Below the pieces are notes generated by a model that saw only the letters and a list, made by a program, of their open reading frames with translations, was not told the DNA's origin and did not search any database. Made by a program: the position numbers and the translations under genes. Shown here in pieces: positions 44,914 through 53,211 of a DNA stretch of 64,000 nucleotides (positions within the stretch are counted from its first letter, which is position 1; every line of letters starts with the position of its first letter). The DNA lies in NCBI RefSeq assembly GCF_046736345.1, contig NZ_CP157210.1, positions 1,116,001 through 1,180,000 on the forward strand, given 5' to 3'. Origin of the DNA: Hyphococcus formosus (lineage in GTDB: Bacteria > Pseudomonadota > Alphaproteobacteria > Caulobacterales > Parvularculaceae).

Positions 44914-45381
44914 TCAGATTTCGGCCCTTAAAACCAGCCGCGCCTCGCCGGGCGCGTAATAGTCTTCTATTTGCTCGACATCCCTAAACCCCTTCGCCCG
45001 ATAAAGGCTCAGCGCGACGAGATTTTCCGGGCTGACCGTCAGCGAAAGGGTGTTCACACTATTGGATTTCGCCCAATCGAGCGCAGCGTCAATCAATGAC
45101 TTGCCTATGCCATAACCGCGCGCTTTGTGCGCGACCGCGACAGAATAGATTTCAGCAGCCGCTCTATCTTCTTTGTGTTTACCGACGAGAAGATAGCCGC
45201 AAGGCAGGCCTTCCCGCATAGCGACGAGAAACCCGTCGCCAAAAATCGATAATGCCTGACGAAAGAAAAATGCCGGATAAATGACCGGTGCCATGACCTC
45301 GCGTTCTATGGCAGCAATGTCATTTATATCGCGCAGCGTCGCAGACCGGATCTGGACCGAACCTGCTTCTTTGTCCGCCAT
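44914..45381 (-). CDS. GNAT family N-acetyltransferase (RimI-like)
   Basis: 155 residues. The acetyl-CoA-binding motif is ARGYGIGKSLIDAALDWA (about residue 95), preceded by AEIYSVAVAHKARG, with NLVALSLYRAKGF after it. The pattern is like RimI, but the target is unknown. It starts three bases after the pdhA stop, where alphaproteobacteria usually have pdhB, so it is likely cotranslated with pdhA. Confidence 0.88.
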   Translation of the reverse strand: MADKEAGSVQIRSATLRDINDIAAIEREVMAPVIYPAFFFRQALSIFGDGFLVAMREGLPCGYLLVGKHKEDRAAAEIYSVAVAHKARGYGIGKSLIDAALDWAKSNSVNTLSLTVSPENLVALSLYRAKGFRDVEQIEDYYAPGEARLVLRAEI

Positions 45382-45384
45382 CGC

Positions 45385-46398
45385 TTAGGCGTAGATGTCA
45401 GTGAAGAGTTCCGAGGCTTCCGGCTCAGGGCTTTCGAGTGAGAAATCAGCGGCTTCTTTGACGACTGCTTTGATTTCCTTGTCGATTTCCTTGAGCGCAT
45501 CCTGATCATCGAATCCATTGTCCCGAAGCCGCTGTTCGCAGCGCTTGATCGGGTCATTGTGCTCGCGGATGTCATCGACTTCTTCACGGCTACGATATTT
45601 TGCGGGGTCCGACATGGAGTGACCGCGATAGCGATAGGTCTTCATTTCGAGGATATATGGCCCGTCGCCATTCCGCGCATGATCTACAGCTTCACGCGCT
45701 GCCTCGCGGACTGCCAGTACGTCCATACCGTCAACCTCCATGCCCGGAATGCCAAAAGCAGCACCGCGGCGATAGAGATGGGTGTCGGAATGCGCGCGGG
45801 TTACGCTGGTTCCCATCGCATATTGGTTGTTCTCAATGATGAAAACCACCGGAAGCTTCCATAGCTGGGCCATATTCATGGCCTCGAAAACCTGCCCCTG
45901 GTTAGACGCACCATCGCCAAAATAAGTCAGGCTGACTTTTTTCTCATCGCGATATCGATTGGCAAAACCAAGACCGACCCCAAGCGGAATTTGCGCGCCA
46001 ACGATGCCATGGCCGCCATAGAACTCTTTTTCCTTGGAGAACATGTGCATGGAGCCGCCCTTACCTTTGGAATAGCCGCCCTCGCGACCGGTAAGCTCAG
46101 CCATCACGCCTTTTGCGTCCATGCCGCAAGCGAGCATATGGCCGTGGTCGCGATAGCCCGTAATGGTCTGGTCGCCTTCCTGCTTAACGGCTTCCATGCC
46201 CACGACAACAGCTTCCTGACCGATATAAAGGTGGCAAAAACCGCCAATATGGCCCATCCCATAGAGCTGACCCGCACGCTCCTCAAACCGGCGAATGAGT
46301 AGCATATCGCGATAATACTGAAGTAACTCGTCGGTGCTGGCAGTCAGATTTGATTTCGCTGAGGCGTCGGCAGGCATTTCATGTCTCTCCACAGTCAT
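45385..46398 (-). CDS. pdhA: Pyruvate dehydrogenase E1 component, alpha subunit
   Basis: 337 residues. The thiamine diphosphate motif GDGASNQGQVFEAMNMAQLW is intact, as are YRDHGHMLACG, GKGGSMHMF and the phosphorylation-loop-like YRYRGHSMSDPAKYRS. With the beta subunit it decarboxylates pyruvate. The beta subunit gene is not next to it and not in the window. Upstream on the same strand is the ftsB-like gene, as expected for the alphaproteobacterial eno-ftsB-pdhA order. Confidence 0.95.
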   Translation of the reverse strand: MTVERHEMPADASAKSNLTASTDELLQYYRDMLLIRRFEERAGQLYGMGHIGGFCHLYIGQEAVVVGMEAVKQEGDQTITGYRDHGHMLACGMDAKGVMAELTGREGGYSKGKGGSMHMFSKEKEFYGGHGIVGAQIPLGVGLGFANRYRDEKKVSLTYFGDGASNQGQVFEAMNMAQLWKLPVVFIIENNQYAMGTSVTRAHSDTHLYRRGAAFGIPGMEVDGMDVLAVREAAREAVDHARNGDGPYILEMKTYRYRGHSMSDPAKYRSREEVDDIREHNDPIKRCEQRLRDNGFDDQDALKEIDKEIKAVVKEAADFSLESPEPEASELFTDIYA

Positions 46399-46468
46399 TT
46401 GCCCCTCTCATACTCGGGCAGACCGCTGGCGACAAGTTCAAGATGTCAAATGTTCAAGATTATCAATG

Positions 46469-46792
46469 TTATTCAGAGAGTAACCGGTCTAATTCCCGGC
46501 GTGGGATCACCACATCGCCCTCTTTGGAATAGCCCAAAATCGCGCGAATACGCTCATCAAGCATATCCGGATCCAGCGATTTAGAATTGAGAAGATCGGC
46601 GTTTTTCTCAAGCGCGCGCCGTCTTTCGACCAACGCTTCCAATTCCGCCGATTTCATTTCCGCTTCTTTTCGTGCCTCTGCCAGTGCCCGATAGCCGGTG
46701 TCGCTGGCCACGGCGCTGTATAACAGCACGCTGGTCAAACAAATCACCAAAGCGGGAAATGCAATTTCTAAAAGGAAGCGGCTACGCAACAT
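46469..46792 (-). CDS. ftsB: FtsB/DivIC-like septum formation protein
   Basis: 107 residues from the ATG at 46792: a short cytoplasmic start, one membrane helix (about 8-28) and a coiled-coil (about 38-75, EARKEAEMKSAELEALVERR), then LDPDMLDERIRAILGYS and GDVVIPRRELD. This is the build of FtsB, which bridges FtsQ and FtsL in the divisome. A full CtrA-type box lies 46 bases before the start. The usual neighbours eno and pdhA support the call. Confidence 0.85.
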   Translation of the reverse strand: MLRSRFLLEIAFPALVICLTSVLLYSAVASDTGYRALAEARKEAEMKSAELEALVERRRALEKNADLLNSKSLDPDMLDERIRAILGYSKEGDVVIPRRELDRLLSE

Positions 46793-46838
46793 CTTTTGGT
46801 TCTTTTCGTTATTGCGTTTTAAAAGAATCAATCTTGGT

Positions 46839-46854
46839 TAAAAATTGATTAACG
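46839..46854. promoter_or_regulatory. CtrA-type box upstream of ftsB
   Basis: TTAA, seven bases, TTAAC; the other strand also reads TTAA-N7-TTAAC because the ends are GTTAA and TTAAC. This is the full consensus for the alphaproteobacterial cell-cycle regulator CtrA, placed between the preceding gene and the ftsB start. Confidence 0.65.
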
Positions 46855-46871
46855 CAATCACGTCCCCAAAA

Positions 46872-47348
46872 TTAAATATCCAGCGCTAGCGCCTGATCGC
46901 ATCTCCGCTCCAGAGCGGCCGCCTCGGATAGCTCGAACCCATGCTTTTTATAAAGGCCGATTGCCTCTTCTAGAACGCGAGCTGTCTGTAATTCGATGCG
47001 CTGAAATCCCGCCTCTTTTGCGCGCTCAATTGCGTGCAACAGCAATCGCCGTCCATAGCCGCGACCGCGATAGCTGGGCTTTAGATACATCTTGCGCAGT
47101 TCGCAAACACCGCGCCCCAATGGCGCAAGACCAACGGTTCCGACGATCACGCCGTCCGACGTTTCTAAAACATCAAAAACGCCGTCCGCGTAAAAAGTTT
47201 CGAGATCCGCCAGATCACGATCCGTGGTTTTCGGGGCTGGCTCAAGACCATACTCGTCGAGTACGGCAAAGATCAGCGCCCGAATTTCCGGCCCGTCATC
47301 ATTTGTCGCCTCACGGATGACGGGCGCAGTTGCGTTTTTATTTGCCAA
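46872..47348 (-). CDS. GNAT family N-acetyltransferase
   Basis: 158 residues with the acetyl-CoA site YRGRGYGRRLLLHAIERAKEAG (about residue 95 on) and GLYKKHGFELSE near the end. ELRKMYLKPSYRG is the preceding strand. The target is unknown. Its start overlaps the end of eno by 11 bases in the same direction, so translation is coupled to eno. It shows no close resemblance to the other acetyltransferase at 44914. Confidence 0.9.
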   Translation of the reverse strand: MANKNATAPVIREATNDDGPEIRALIFAVLDEYGLEPAPKTTDRDLADLETFYADGVFDVLETSDGVIVGTVGLAPLGRGVCELRKMYLKPSYRGRGYGRRLLLHAIERAKEAGFQRIELQTARVLEEAIGLYKKHGFELSEAAALERRCDQALALDI

Positions 47349-48612
47349 ATGCTTCGCCGCCTGCGTAACGCGCCATGTCGCCTAGCTCCTGTTCGATCCG
47401 AAGCAATTGGTTGTATTTCGCCAACCGGTCAGAACGCGCGAGCGAACCCGTCTTGATCTGTCCGCAATTGGTGGCCACTGCGAGATCAGCAATGGTTGCA
47501 TCTTCAGTTTCGCCAGAGCGGTGTGACATCACTGCTGTGTAGCGGGCACGATGCGCTACATCGACTGCCGCCAATGTTTCCGTCAGCGTACCAATTTGAT
47601 TGACCTTAACGAGAATAGAGTTTCCGCACCCTAGTTCGATACCGCGGCGCAGGCGTGTTTCATTCGTAACGAACAAATCATCGCCAACAAGCTGACATTT
47701 ATCGCCAATGCTGTCGGTCAGTGCACGCCAACCATCCCAATCATCTTCGGCCATGCCATCTTCGATTGATACGATTGGAAACCGCGAAACCAGATCCGCA
47801 AGATAGGCGGCCATACCCTCGCCATCGAGTGACTTACCCTCACCCGCAAGTTCGTATTTACCGTTCTTGTAAAACTCAGTAGACGCCGCATCGAGGGCGA
47901 TGAAAACATCTTCACCGGGACGGTACCCGGCACCTTCAACCGCTTTCATGATGAAGCCAAGCGCATCATCCGTCGAGCTGAGATTTGGCGCAAAGCCGCC
48001 CTCGTCTCCAACATTCGTATTGTGGCCCGCGTCCTTGAGGCCTTTCTTGAGCGTATGGAAAATTTCCGCGCCCATTCTCAAGGCGTCAGAAAAACTTTCC
48101 GCGCCGAGCGGCATGATCATGAATTCCTGAATGTCGATCGGATTATCCGCATGCTCACCACCGTTGATGATGTTCATCATCGGCGCTGGCAGAACACGAG
48201 CGGACACACCGCCGACATAACGGTAAAGCGGCATCGCCGAGGCTTCCGCCGCAGCTTTTGCAACCGCAAGCGAGACGCCGAGCAGCGCATTCGCGCCTAG
48301 TCGGCTTTTGTTTTCGGTTCCATCAAGGGCGATGAGCGTTTCGTCGATATAATTTTGCTCTTCCGCCTCAAAGCCGGACAATGCATCAAAGACTTCGCCA
48401 TTCACGGCCTCGACCGCTTGCTGCACGCCTTTTCCGCCATAGCGCTTGCCGCCATCGCGCAATTCATGGGCTTCGTGGGCACCAGTCGACGCGCCAGACG
48501 GCACGCCAGCGCGGCCTGTCGATCCGTCTTCAAGGGTTACATCAACCTCGACGGTCGGGTTGCCCCGGCTATCAAGAATTTCACGGGCGAAAATATCAAC
48601 AATCGCGGTCAT
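47338..48612 (-). CDS. eno: Enolase (phosphopyruvate hydratase)
   Basis: 424 residues, normal length. Catalytic and magnesium sites are visible: ASTGAHEAHELRDG near the N-terminus, VGDEGGFAPNL (catalytic Glu), SIEDGMAEDDWDGW, LVGDDLFVTNETRL, LVKVNQIGTLTET (catalytic Lys) and MSHRSGETEDATIADLAV. It interconverts 2-phosphoglycerate and phosphoenolpyruvate. It leads a unit with the overlapping acetyltransferase and lies upstream of ftsB and pdhA. Confidence 0.98.
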   Translation of the reverse strand: MTAIVDIFAREILDSRGNPTVEVDVTLEDGSTGRAGVPSGASTGAHEAHELRDGGKRYGGKGVQQAVEAVNGEVFDALSGFEAEEQNYIDETLIALDGTENKSRLGANALLGVSLAVAKAAAEASAMPLYRYVGGVSARVLPAPMMNIINGGEHADNPIDIQEFMIMPLGAESFSDALRMGAEIFHTLKKGLKDAGHNTNVGDEGGFAPNLSSTDDALGFIMKAVEGAGYRPGEDVFIALDAASTEFYKNGKYELAGEGKSLDGEGMAAYLADLVSRFPIVSIEDGMAEDDWDGWRALTDSIGDKCQLVGDDLFVTNETRLRRGIELGCGNSILVKVNQIGTLTETLAAVDVAHRARYTAVMSHRSGETEDATIADLAVATNCGQIKTGSLARSDRLAKYNQLLRIEQELGDMARYAGGEAFGK

Positions 48613-48682
48613 TTATGTGGCTCCGTTCGGGTCAGGAATCTCTCCGCGCCTTATTAACGCGAATGGAGCCACAAGCAACGGC

Positions 48683-49408
48683 CTAGCGATGTTCTTCTTC
48701 GGGGTTCCGCTCACCGCGCGCCGGCGGATTTGGTTTTCGTGGCTGCCGCCGTGGTGGTTGAGCCCGTGGTTTTGGCGGCGCTGCGGCCGCATTGGGCGGT
48801 CTGGACCTCGGCGGTGTCGCTTGCGGCGGCTTACTCCGCGGTGGGCGCGCGCGTGGCGGCTGGCCTGCTGGCGGCGTCACATTATTGCCGCGCCGTGGCG
48901 GACGATCAGACCGGTCGCGACGCGGTGGCCGTTTGCCATCATGGCCTTTGTCCCGATCATAGCGAGGACGTCGCCCGTCCCGGCCACGATCCCTGTCATA
49001 GCGCGGCGCTTTCCCGCGGTGCGGCGACCGATGACGATGCCGATCCCGCGGCCGACCATAGTAATAGTGGTTTCGCGAATAATAGTTGAAGTTGAAATAG
49101 TAGCCATATTGCGGCCGCCAGGAGCCATAACGCCCCGTCCAAGGCCACCGGTCATAGGCCCCATAGGCAGTGCTTCCCGCGTAGTATCGGCGATCATAGG
49201 CTTCGGCGAAACAGCGATTGGCCTCTGCATCGCAATCGGCGTGGCAGGCGCGATAATCCTCTTCGTAATCAGAAAAATCTTCGCAATACCGGTAGCACGC
49301 GCCCGCTTCATTATCGCATGAGGAAAACGAGGTCTGGTATGGGTCAGTGGTGACGCAACCGGCGACGGCAAATAGCGATCCGCCAAGGATCACTTTGATC
49401 AGGTTCAT
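48683..49408 (-). CDS. Cys-rich, Arg/Pro-rich lipoprotein of unknown function
   Basis: 241 residues. A lipoprotein signal ends in AVAGC (Cys18). Then six cysteines form a symmetric pattern C-x6-C-x3-C-x12-C-x3-C-x6-C (about residues 31-67), as in helical hairpins locked by disulfides. A Tyr-rich stretch (about 70-115) follows and then a strongly basic tail of 120 residues rich in Arg, Pro, Asp and Gly with YDRDRGRDGRRPR-type repeats. I do not recognise the family. The opposite strand is also open over most of the gene, a side effect of the composition. It stands alone between eno and rpmF. Confidence 0.72.
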   Translation of the reverse strand: MNLIKVILGGSLFAVAGCVTTDPYQTSFSSCDNEAGACYRYCEDFSDYEEDYRACHADCDAEANRCFAEAYDRRYYAGSTAYGAYDRWPWTGRYGSWRPQYGYYFNFNYYSRNHYYYGRPRDRHRHRSPHRGKAPRYDRDRGRDGRRPRYDRDKGHDGKRPPRRDRSDRPPRRGNNVTPPAGQPPRARPPRSKPPQATPPRSRPPNAAAAPPKPRAQPPRRQPRKPNPPARGERNPEEEHR

Positions 49409-49484
49409 CCCGATCCCCCTAGAATTTACACCAAGCCCAGCCCCGGAAGCGGCTTAAGCATAAATTCCGCCCATGCCAAATGCA

Positions 49485-49508
49485 AACGCCGCCCGATTGG
49501 GCGGCGTT
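49485..49508 (-). terminator. GC-rich hairpin downstream of rpmF
   Basis: AACGCCGCCC and GGGCGGCGTT pair perfectly around four bases. A second hairpin, AACGGC/GCCGTT at 49522-49538, lies between it and the rpmF stop and is followed on the minus strand by TTTAAG. Together they probably end the rpmF message. Confidence 0.6.
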
Positions 49509-49543
49509 CACTGCAATCTTAAACGGCCATAAGCCGTTGGAAA

Positions 49544-49726
49544 TTAATCTTCTTTTGGCTCGAGAACCTGACGACCACGGTATTTACCGGTTTTAAGGTC
49601 GATATGGTGCGGACGGCGAAGTTCGCCCGAGTCCTTGTCCTCAATATAAGTACCGCCTTTAAGGCTATCATGCGCACGGCGCATGCCGCGTTTGGACGGT
49701 GTGACTTTCCGCTTAGGAACGGCCAT
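49544..49726 (-). CDS. rpmF: 50S ribosomal protein L32
   Basis: 60 residues: MAVPKRKVTPSKRGMRRAHD is the standard L32 N-terminus, and HIDLKTGKYRGRQVL the C-terminal part. The zinc-ribbon cysteines of some L32 proteins are absent, as in the Cys-minus alphaproteobacterial form. It stands alone, ending in two hairpins. Confidence 0.97.
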   Translation of the reverse strand: MAVPKRKVTPSKRGMRRAHDSLKGGTYIEDKDSGELRRPHHIDLKTGKYRGRQVLEPKED

Positions 49727-49977
49727 GGGAAAACCTCTGTATCTTCTCTATATGGTCAAAGCTGCGACGCAGGCAGGACGAACCGCCCCTTCGGCGCGCA
49801 CGCGCAAATACGAAGTTCGGTCGTCTAAGGCACCGCGCGCCTCTTGGCAAGGCTCAGCCTGAGGAAAATGATTATTTTCCAAATTAACCAGAATCGGAAA
49901 ATTTGAAACGATCCTTTTCAGCCGATGGAAAGAGCTGATGTGTAAGGTGGGCCTTAAACCTCTTGGGGGAACGACCT

Positions 49978-50469
49978 TTGCCGATGCCTAAGCTACTCTC
50001 CGCATTATTCTTCCTTTCATCAATTTCCACTGCATTTGCACAAGAATCATCAAGCGGCGCACCTATTGCGCCCAACGCAATTACAGAAGCGCCAATATTG
50101 GCGTCCCTGCCCGGTCTGAATTCTGGGCCCGATCTGAATTCCGGGAATGGTGGCGTATTTGTGGAATTGATTGCCGCAGATTTCTATGAGCACCAATTGC
50201 GATTGTCGCAATCGCGCCGAATCGAGGCGGCTACGGCCAAACGATATTTATCGCTTACAGAGACAGAACGGGCGCGCTACCGCGCGGAACGCCGTAAAAT
50301 CTGGACGTCGATGAGTGAAACGGAACGGGCGGCACTGCGCTCAGTCAAACGTCCGAAATATGCCAATCTGGATGAATGGCAAAAACAGACCTTCCGGCGC
50401 ATTGCATCTGACGAGCTCGGCGGCTCGATCTACTCTGCCGGAAACGCCGTCAGCGAGGACGACGTTTAG
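49978..50469 (+). CDS. Exported helical protein with DUF3106-like repeats
   Basis: About 164 residues. The signal peptide is LLSALFFLSSISTAFA, cut before QESSS. A duplicated LNSGPDLNSGNGG lies near residue 50. The C-terminal half has two units of the form LTETERARYRAERRKIW and MSETERAALRSV, like the repeated helices of DUF3106 proteins. GGGGGA at 49965 is seven bases before TTG 49978 and 13 before ATG 49984, so the TTG may be the true start. Function is unknown. It converges with the Sel1-like gene after 15 bases. Confidence 0.65.
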   Translation: MPMPKLLSALFFLSSISTAFAQESSSGAPIAPNAITEAPILASLPGLNSGPDLNSGNGGVFVELIAADFYEHQLRLSQSRRIEAATAKRYLSLTETERARYRAERRKIWTSMSETERAALRSVKRPKYANLDEWQKQTFRRIASDELGGSIYSAGNAVSEDDV

Positions 50470-50484
50470 TACATCATAGAAAGA

Positions 50485-50772
50485 CTAGTTGTTTGAACGC
50501 GGACGATGCGTCAGCAGATATTCGCGCGCCATACGCTGGGCTTCTGCAATTTCTTCAGACGTCATCTCTTTGGCGAGTTCAGCACGATATGCGCGCGCTT
50601 CGAGATTTCCCTGCATGGCCGCAAGGTTAAACCATTTATGCGCCGTGATCAGATCGAAAACACCTTCTTCACCACCGGTCGATGCGACCAGCCCGAGACG
50701 ATACATTTCTGCGTCACTTAAAATCGGTTCAGCGGCGGCTTCTAACGCCTCAACACCTACTGCAATAGTCAT
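50485..50772 (-). CDS. Sel1-repeat-like small protein
   Basis: 95 residues. The segment AEMYRLGLVASTGGEEGVFDLITAHKWFNLAAMQGNLEA is a Sel1/TPR-like repeat (A-x-x-x-G-x-x-Y pattern with KWFNLAA), and the C-terminal AEAQRMAREYL closes it. No signal peptide. Similar one-repeat proteins are common in Caulobacter relatives; the role is unknown. The upstream gap has AT-rich sequence and a near match to a CtrA box. Confidence 0.75.
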   Translation of the reverse strand: MTIAVGVEALEAAAEPILSDAEMYRLGLVASTGGEEGVFDLITAHKWFNLAAMQGNLEARAYRAELAKEMTSEEIAEAQRMAREYLLTHRPRSNN

Positions 50773-51037
50773 CTTAACTTCCCCTGTTTAGATCCCCGCC
50801 TTAGTCGGGCTCAACTGAATTAACCAAGTTGAGGATGATAGGGAGATGACTAAATTCTCGTTAATGGCGTATTAGCCAATCCTTTACGTTTCGAAAAGGC
50901 TTTGTTAACGTTGTCGATTATTCCGTATGCATATTATTTAATGAAAATTGCGCTAAAACCGCGGTTAAATATGGCAAATATAAAAGGTGAATAAATTATA
51001 CAGCACCCGAACCAAGCGGTTAGGTTTTGTTAATCAT
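50773..51037. other. AT-rich intergenic region with near-CtrA motif
   Basis: 265 bases of AT-rich sequence without an open frame of note. TTAA-N7-TTAGC at 50861-50876 is one base off the CtrA consensus, 90 bases before the Sel1-like start. CCCCGCC TTAG TCGGG near 50802 is a minor stem. Nothing else stands out. Confidence 0.35.
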
Positions 51038-51451
51038 TTATTCCGCTTGAGAAATTTCTTTGAGTTTTTCAAAACTTCCAAACGAACAAGACCCGATAGC
51101 GGTGCCAAAATTACTGACCACACGGATCAGATCACCGCGGCACATGCGATTGGTCGTCGCCTCATGAATATAGCGGCGCTCCCGGCCCAGGCCGATACAA
51201 CGCCCGAGTAGTTCACTCATATAGACACTACCGCCCTGCGCCGTAACGAAAATTGTGTGGTCATCAAGCACATCGGTGGACCGAACACTTGATAAGGAAA
51301 GGCAGTAAATGCTTTCGCCCGTTTTCTCGTAGCGCGAAAGGATCTCCTGCGTACGTTCTTCCTGACGCTTGTTTGCGGCTGCACTTGGTGCAGCCGCAAG
51401 AGAGATAGAAACCCCGGTCAGGGCCAAAAGTGCAATCTGACGAAGTTTCAT
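51038..51451 (-). CDS. Exported small Cys protein, DUF6491-like (copy 2)
   Basis: 137 residues with a signal peptide (cut after SAAA near residue 26). The mature part reads RYEKTGESIYCLSLSSVRSTDVLDD, then CIGLGRE, MCRGDLIRVV and GSCSFGSFEKL, with four cysteines. It is a diverged tandem copy of the next gene, with the same order of motifs (KTGE-x-x-x-CLS, R-S-x-D-x-x-DD, CR-x-(D/E), GSC-x-F/L-x-SFE). It fits the DUF6491 pattern of small exported proteins of unknown role. It starts 17 bases after the first copy. Confidence 0.72.
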   Translation of the reverse strand: MKLRQIALLALTGVSISLAAAPSAAANKRQEERTQEILSRYEKTGESIYCLSLSSVRSTDVLDDHTIFVTAQGGSVYMSELLGRCIGLGRERRYIHEATTNRMCRGDLIRVVSNFGTAIGSCSFGSFEKLKEISQAE

Positions 51452-51468
51452 ATGTTCAGGACCTTCTC

Positions 51469-51891
51469 TTATTCCTCAGCCGGCTCTTCAGGGAGTTCGC
51501 GCAGCTCTTCGAATGAGTTAAGGCCACACGACCCTACCGTGGTATTGAGCGAATTATCCACGACCGTGATAATTTCGTTTCGGCAGAGTTGGTTCGCTGT
51601 GATCGTATATTGCAACCGGTTGCCGACACGGCTCGCGCCATGGCACTTCCCGGATACCTTATTCAGATAAACATCGCGGTTATTCATATGGACAAGGAAA
51701 TTACGATCATCAATCGGATCGATTGACCGAATACGCGATGTGCTCAGGCAAGTTTGCGTTTCGCCAGTCTTTTCGTATTTCGCAAGTTCTGCCGCTGCTT
51801 TTTCCGACATCTTGTCTTCGCCCGCCTGCGCAGACACGCATGCAGACAAAGCAATCGCAGAACCAGCGACTAAAAATAGATAGTTTTTCAC
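51469..51891 (-). CDS. Exported small Cys protein, DUF6491-like (copy 1)
   Basis: 140 residues with a signal (MKNYLFLVAGSAIALSACVS), possibly a lipoprotein because of LSAC. The core is KYEKTGETQTCLSTSRIRSIDPIDD, then KCHGASRV, LCRNEIITVV and GSCGLNSFEEL, ending acidic. It is first of a tandem pair; the copies keep all four cysteines but differ in most other positions, so the duplication is old. Function unknown; the even cysteine count suggests disulfides in the periplasm. Confidence 0.72.
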   Translation of the reverse strand: MKNYLFLVAGSAIALSACVSAQAGEDKMSEKAAAELAKYEKTGETQTCLSTSRIRSIDPIDDRNFLVHMNNRDVYLNKVSGKCHGASRVGNRLQYTITANQLCRNEIITVVDNSLNTTVGSCGLNSFEELRELPEEPAEE

Positions 51892-52015
51892 GTTCGTCCT
51901 CCTAGACGCCCCAGCCTTCGAAGACCTCAGGCGATGATCATCGCCGTCAACAGTATACTATGTAAAATCGAACACGCGCAGGAACCCAAGAGTTCAAATT
52001 TACGCGAGCAGTTTA

Positions 52016-53059
52016 CTAAGCTGATAGCTGGTAACCGTCAGTCGACCGCGAAATCTCCATTTCCTCTACGCTCATATCCGCTTCGATGCCCGCAAATAAA
52101 GGCGTTGAGAGATAGCGCTCACCCGTATCTGGCAACATGCAAAGAATGGTTGAGCCCTTTGGCGCTTCGTTCGCGACTTCTATCGCAGCTGCGAAGGTTG
52201 CCCCCGCAGAGATACCGGTGAAGATGCCTTCTTTTTGCGCCAACGCCTGAGACCATTTCATGCCATCTTCGGGCGCGGTTTTGAGCACTTTGTGAATGAC
52301 CCCCGATTTGACGGCTTCATCGGTGATGGCGGGTATGAAGTCCGGGCTCCAGCCCTGAATCGGATGCGGCGTCCACGCAGGATGCGACGCTGCCGGACTA
52401 CCATCGTCATTGCGCTCTTGCCCCTGCCCGCTGGAAAGCATCGCAGCACCAGACGGTTCACACACGACGATCTTTGTATCCGGGCTGTGTTTTTTCAAAA
52501 CGCGGGATACGCCCGTCAATGTACCGCCCGTGCCGAAGCCGGTGACCCAGTAATCGAGCTTCTCGCCCTTGAAGGCCTCAATGATTTCCGGACCCGTCGT
52601 CCGTTCATGGATCGCCGGGTTTGCGTCATTTTCGAATTGGCGCGTCAAGAACCAGCCATTTTTCTTGGCCAGTTCTTTTGCCTTTTCGACCATGCCCGTC
52701 CCTTTTGCGGCCGCTGGTGTCAAAACGACTTTTGCGCCCAAAAACCGCATCAGTTTTCGTCTCTCTACGGAGAAGCTTTCGGCCATCGTCACCACAAGCG
52801 GATAGCCCTTTGCCGCGCAGACCATCGCAAGACCGATACCCGTATTACCACTCGTGGCCTCGACAACTGTCTGTCCGGGTTTTAACTCACCCGACTTTTC
52901 TGCGGCTTCGATTACGCCCAAAGCCAAGCGGTCTTTGACTGAGCCAAGCGGATTGAACGCTTCAAACTTGACGAACATATTGACACCGTCCGGCGCGAGC
53001 CGGTTGATACGGATGACCGGCGTGTTGCCCACCGTGCCAAGAATGCTTTCGTGTTTCAT
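52016..53059 (-). CDS. cysK: Cysteine synthase (O-acetylserine sulfhydrylase)
   Basis: 347 residues. The PLP lysine is in FNPLGSVKDRLALG (about residue 44), with EATSGNTGIGLAMV and the phosphate-binding GTGGTLTGVSRVL. It makes cysteine from O-acetylserine and sulfide. It is slightly longer than E. coli CysK, with an extra C-terminal stretch. A strong AAGGAG ribosome site lies before the ATG. No other cysteine gene is near. Confidence 0.95.
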   Translation of the reverse strand: MKHESILGTVGNTPVIRINRLAPDGVNMFVKFEAFNPLGSVKDRLALGVIEAAEKSGELKPGQTVVEATSGNTGIGLAMVCAAKGYPLVVTMAESFSVERRKLMRFLGAKVVLTPAAAKGTGMVEKAKELAKKNGWFLTRQFENDANPAIHERTTGPEIIEAFKGEKLDYWVTGFGTGGTLTGVSRVLKKHSPDTKIVVCEPSGAAMLSSGQGQERNDDGSPAASHPAWTPHPIQGWSPDFIPAITDEAVKSGVIHKVLKTAPEDGMKWSQALAQKEGIFTGISAGATFAAAIEVANEAPKGSTILCMLPDTGERYLSTPLFAGIEADMSVEEMEISRSTDGYQLSA

Positions 53060-53211
53060 GAGTTTCTCTCTCCTTGAGTGTCGGCATTTATCTAAGTCGC
53101 TGGCGACTGAACACAGTGACGGCTGTCACATCTCATAGCTCATATAGAAGCCTTAAAAAGGGGCGGTCGTCCAGTTTCGGATTTGTACTCGCCCACCGAC
53201 ACGGCGGACGA

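Noticed and set aside
48446..49321. 291-codon open frame opposite the Cys/Arg-rich lipoprotein gene
   Set aside because: It is antisense to a gene with a clear lipoprotein signal; the Arg/Pro/Gly codons simply leave the other strand free of stops.
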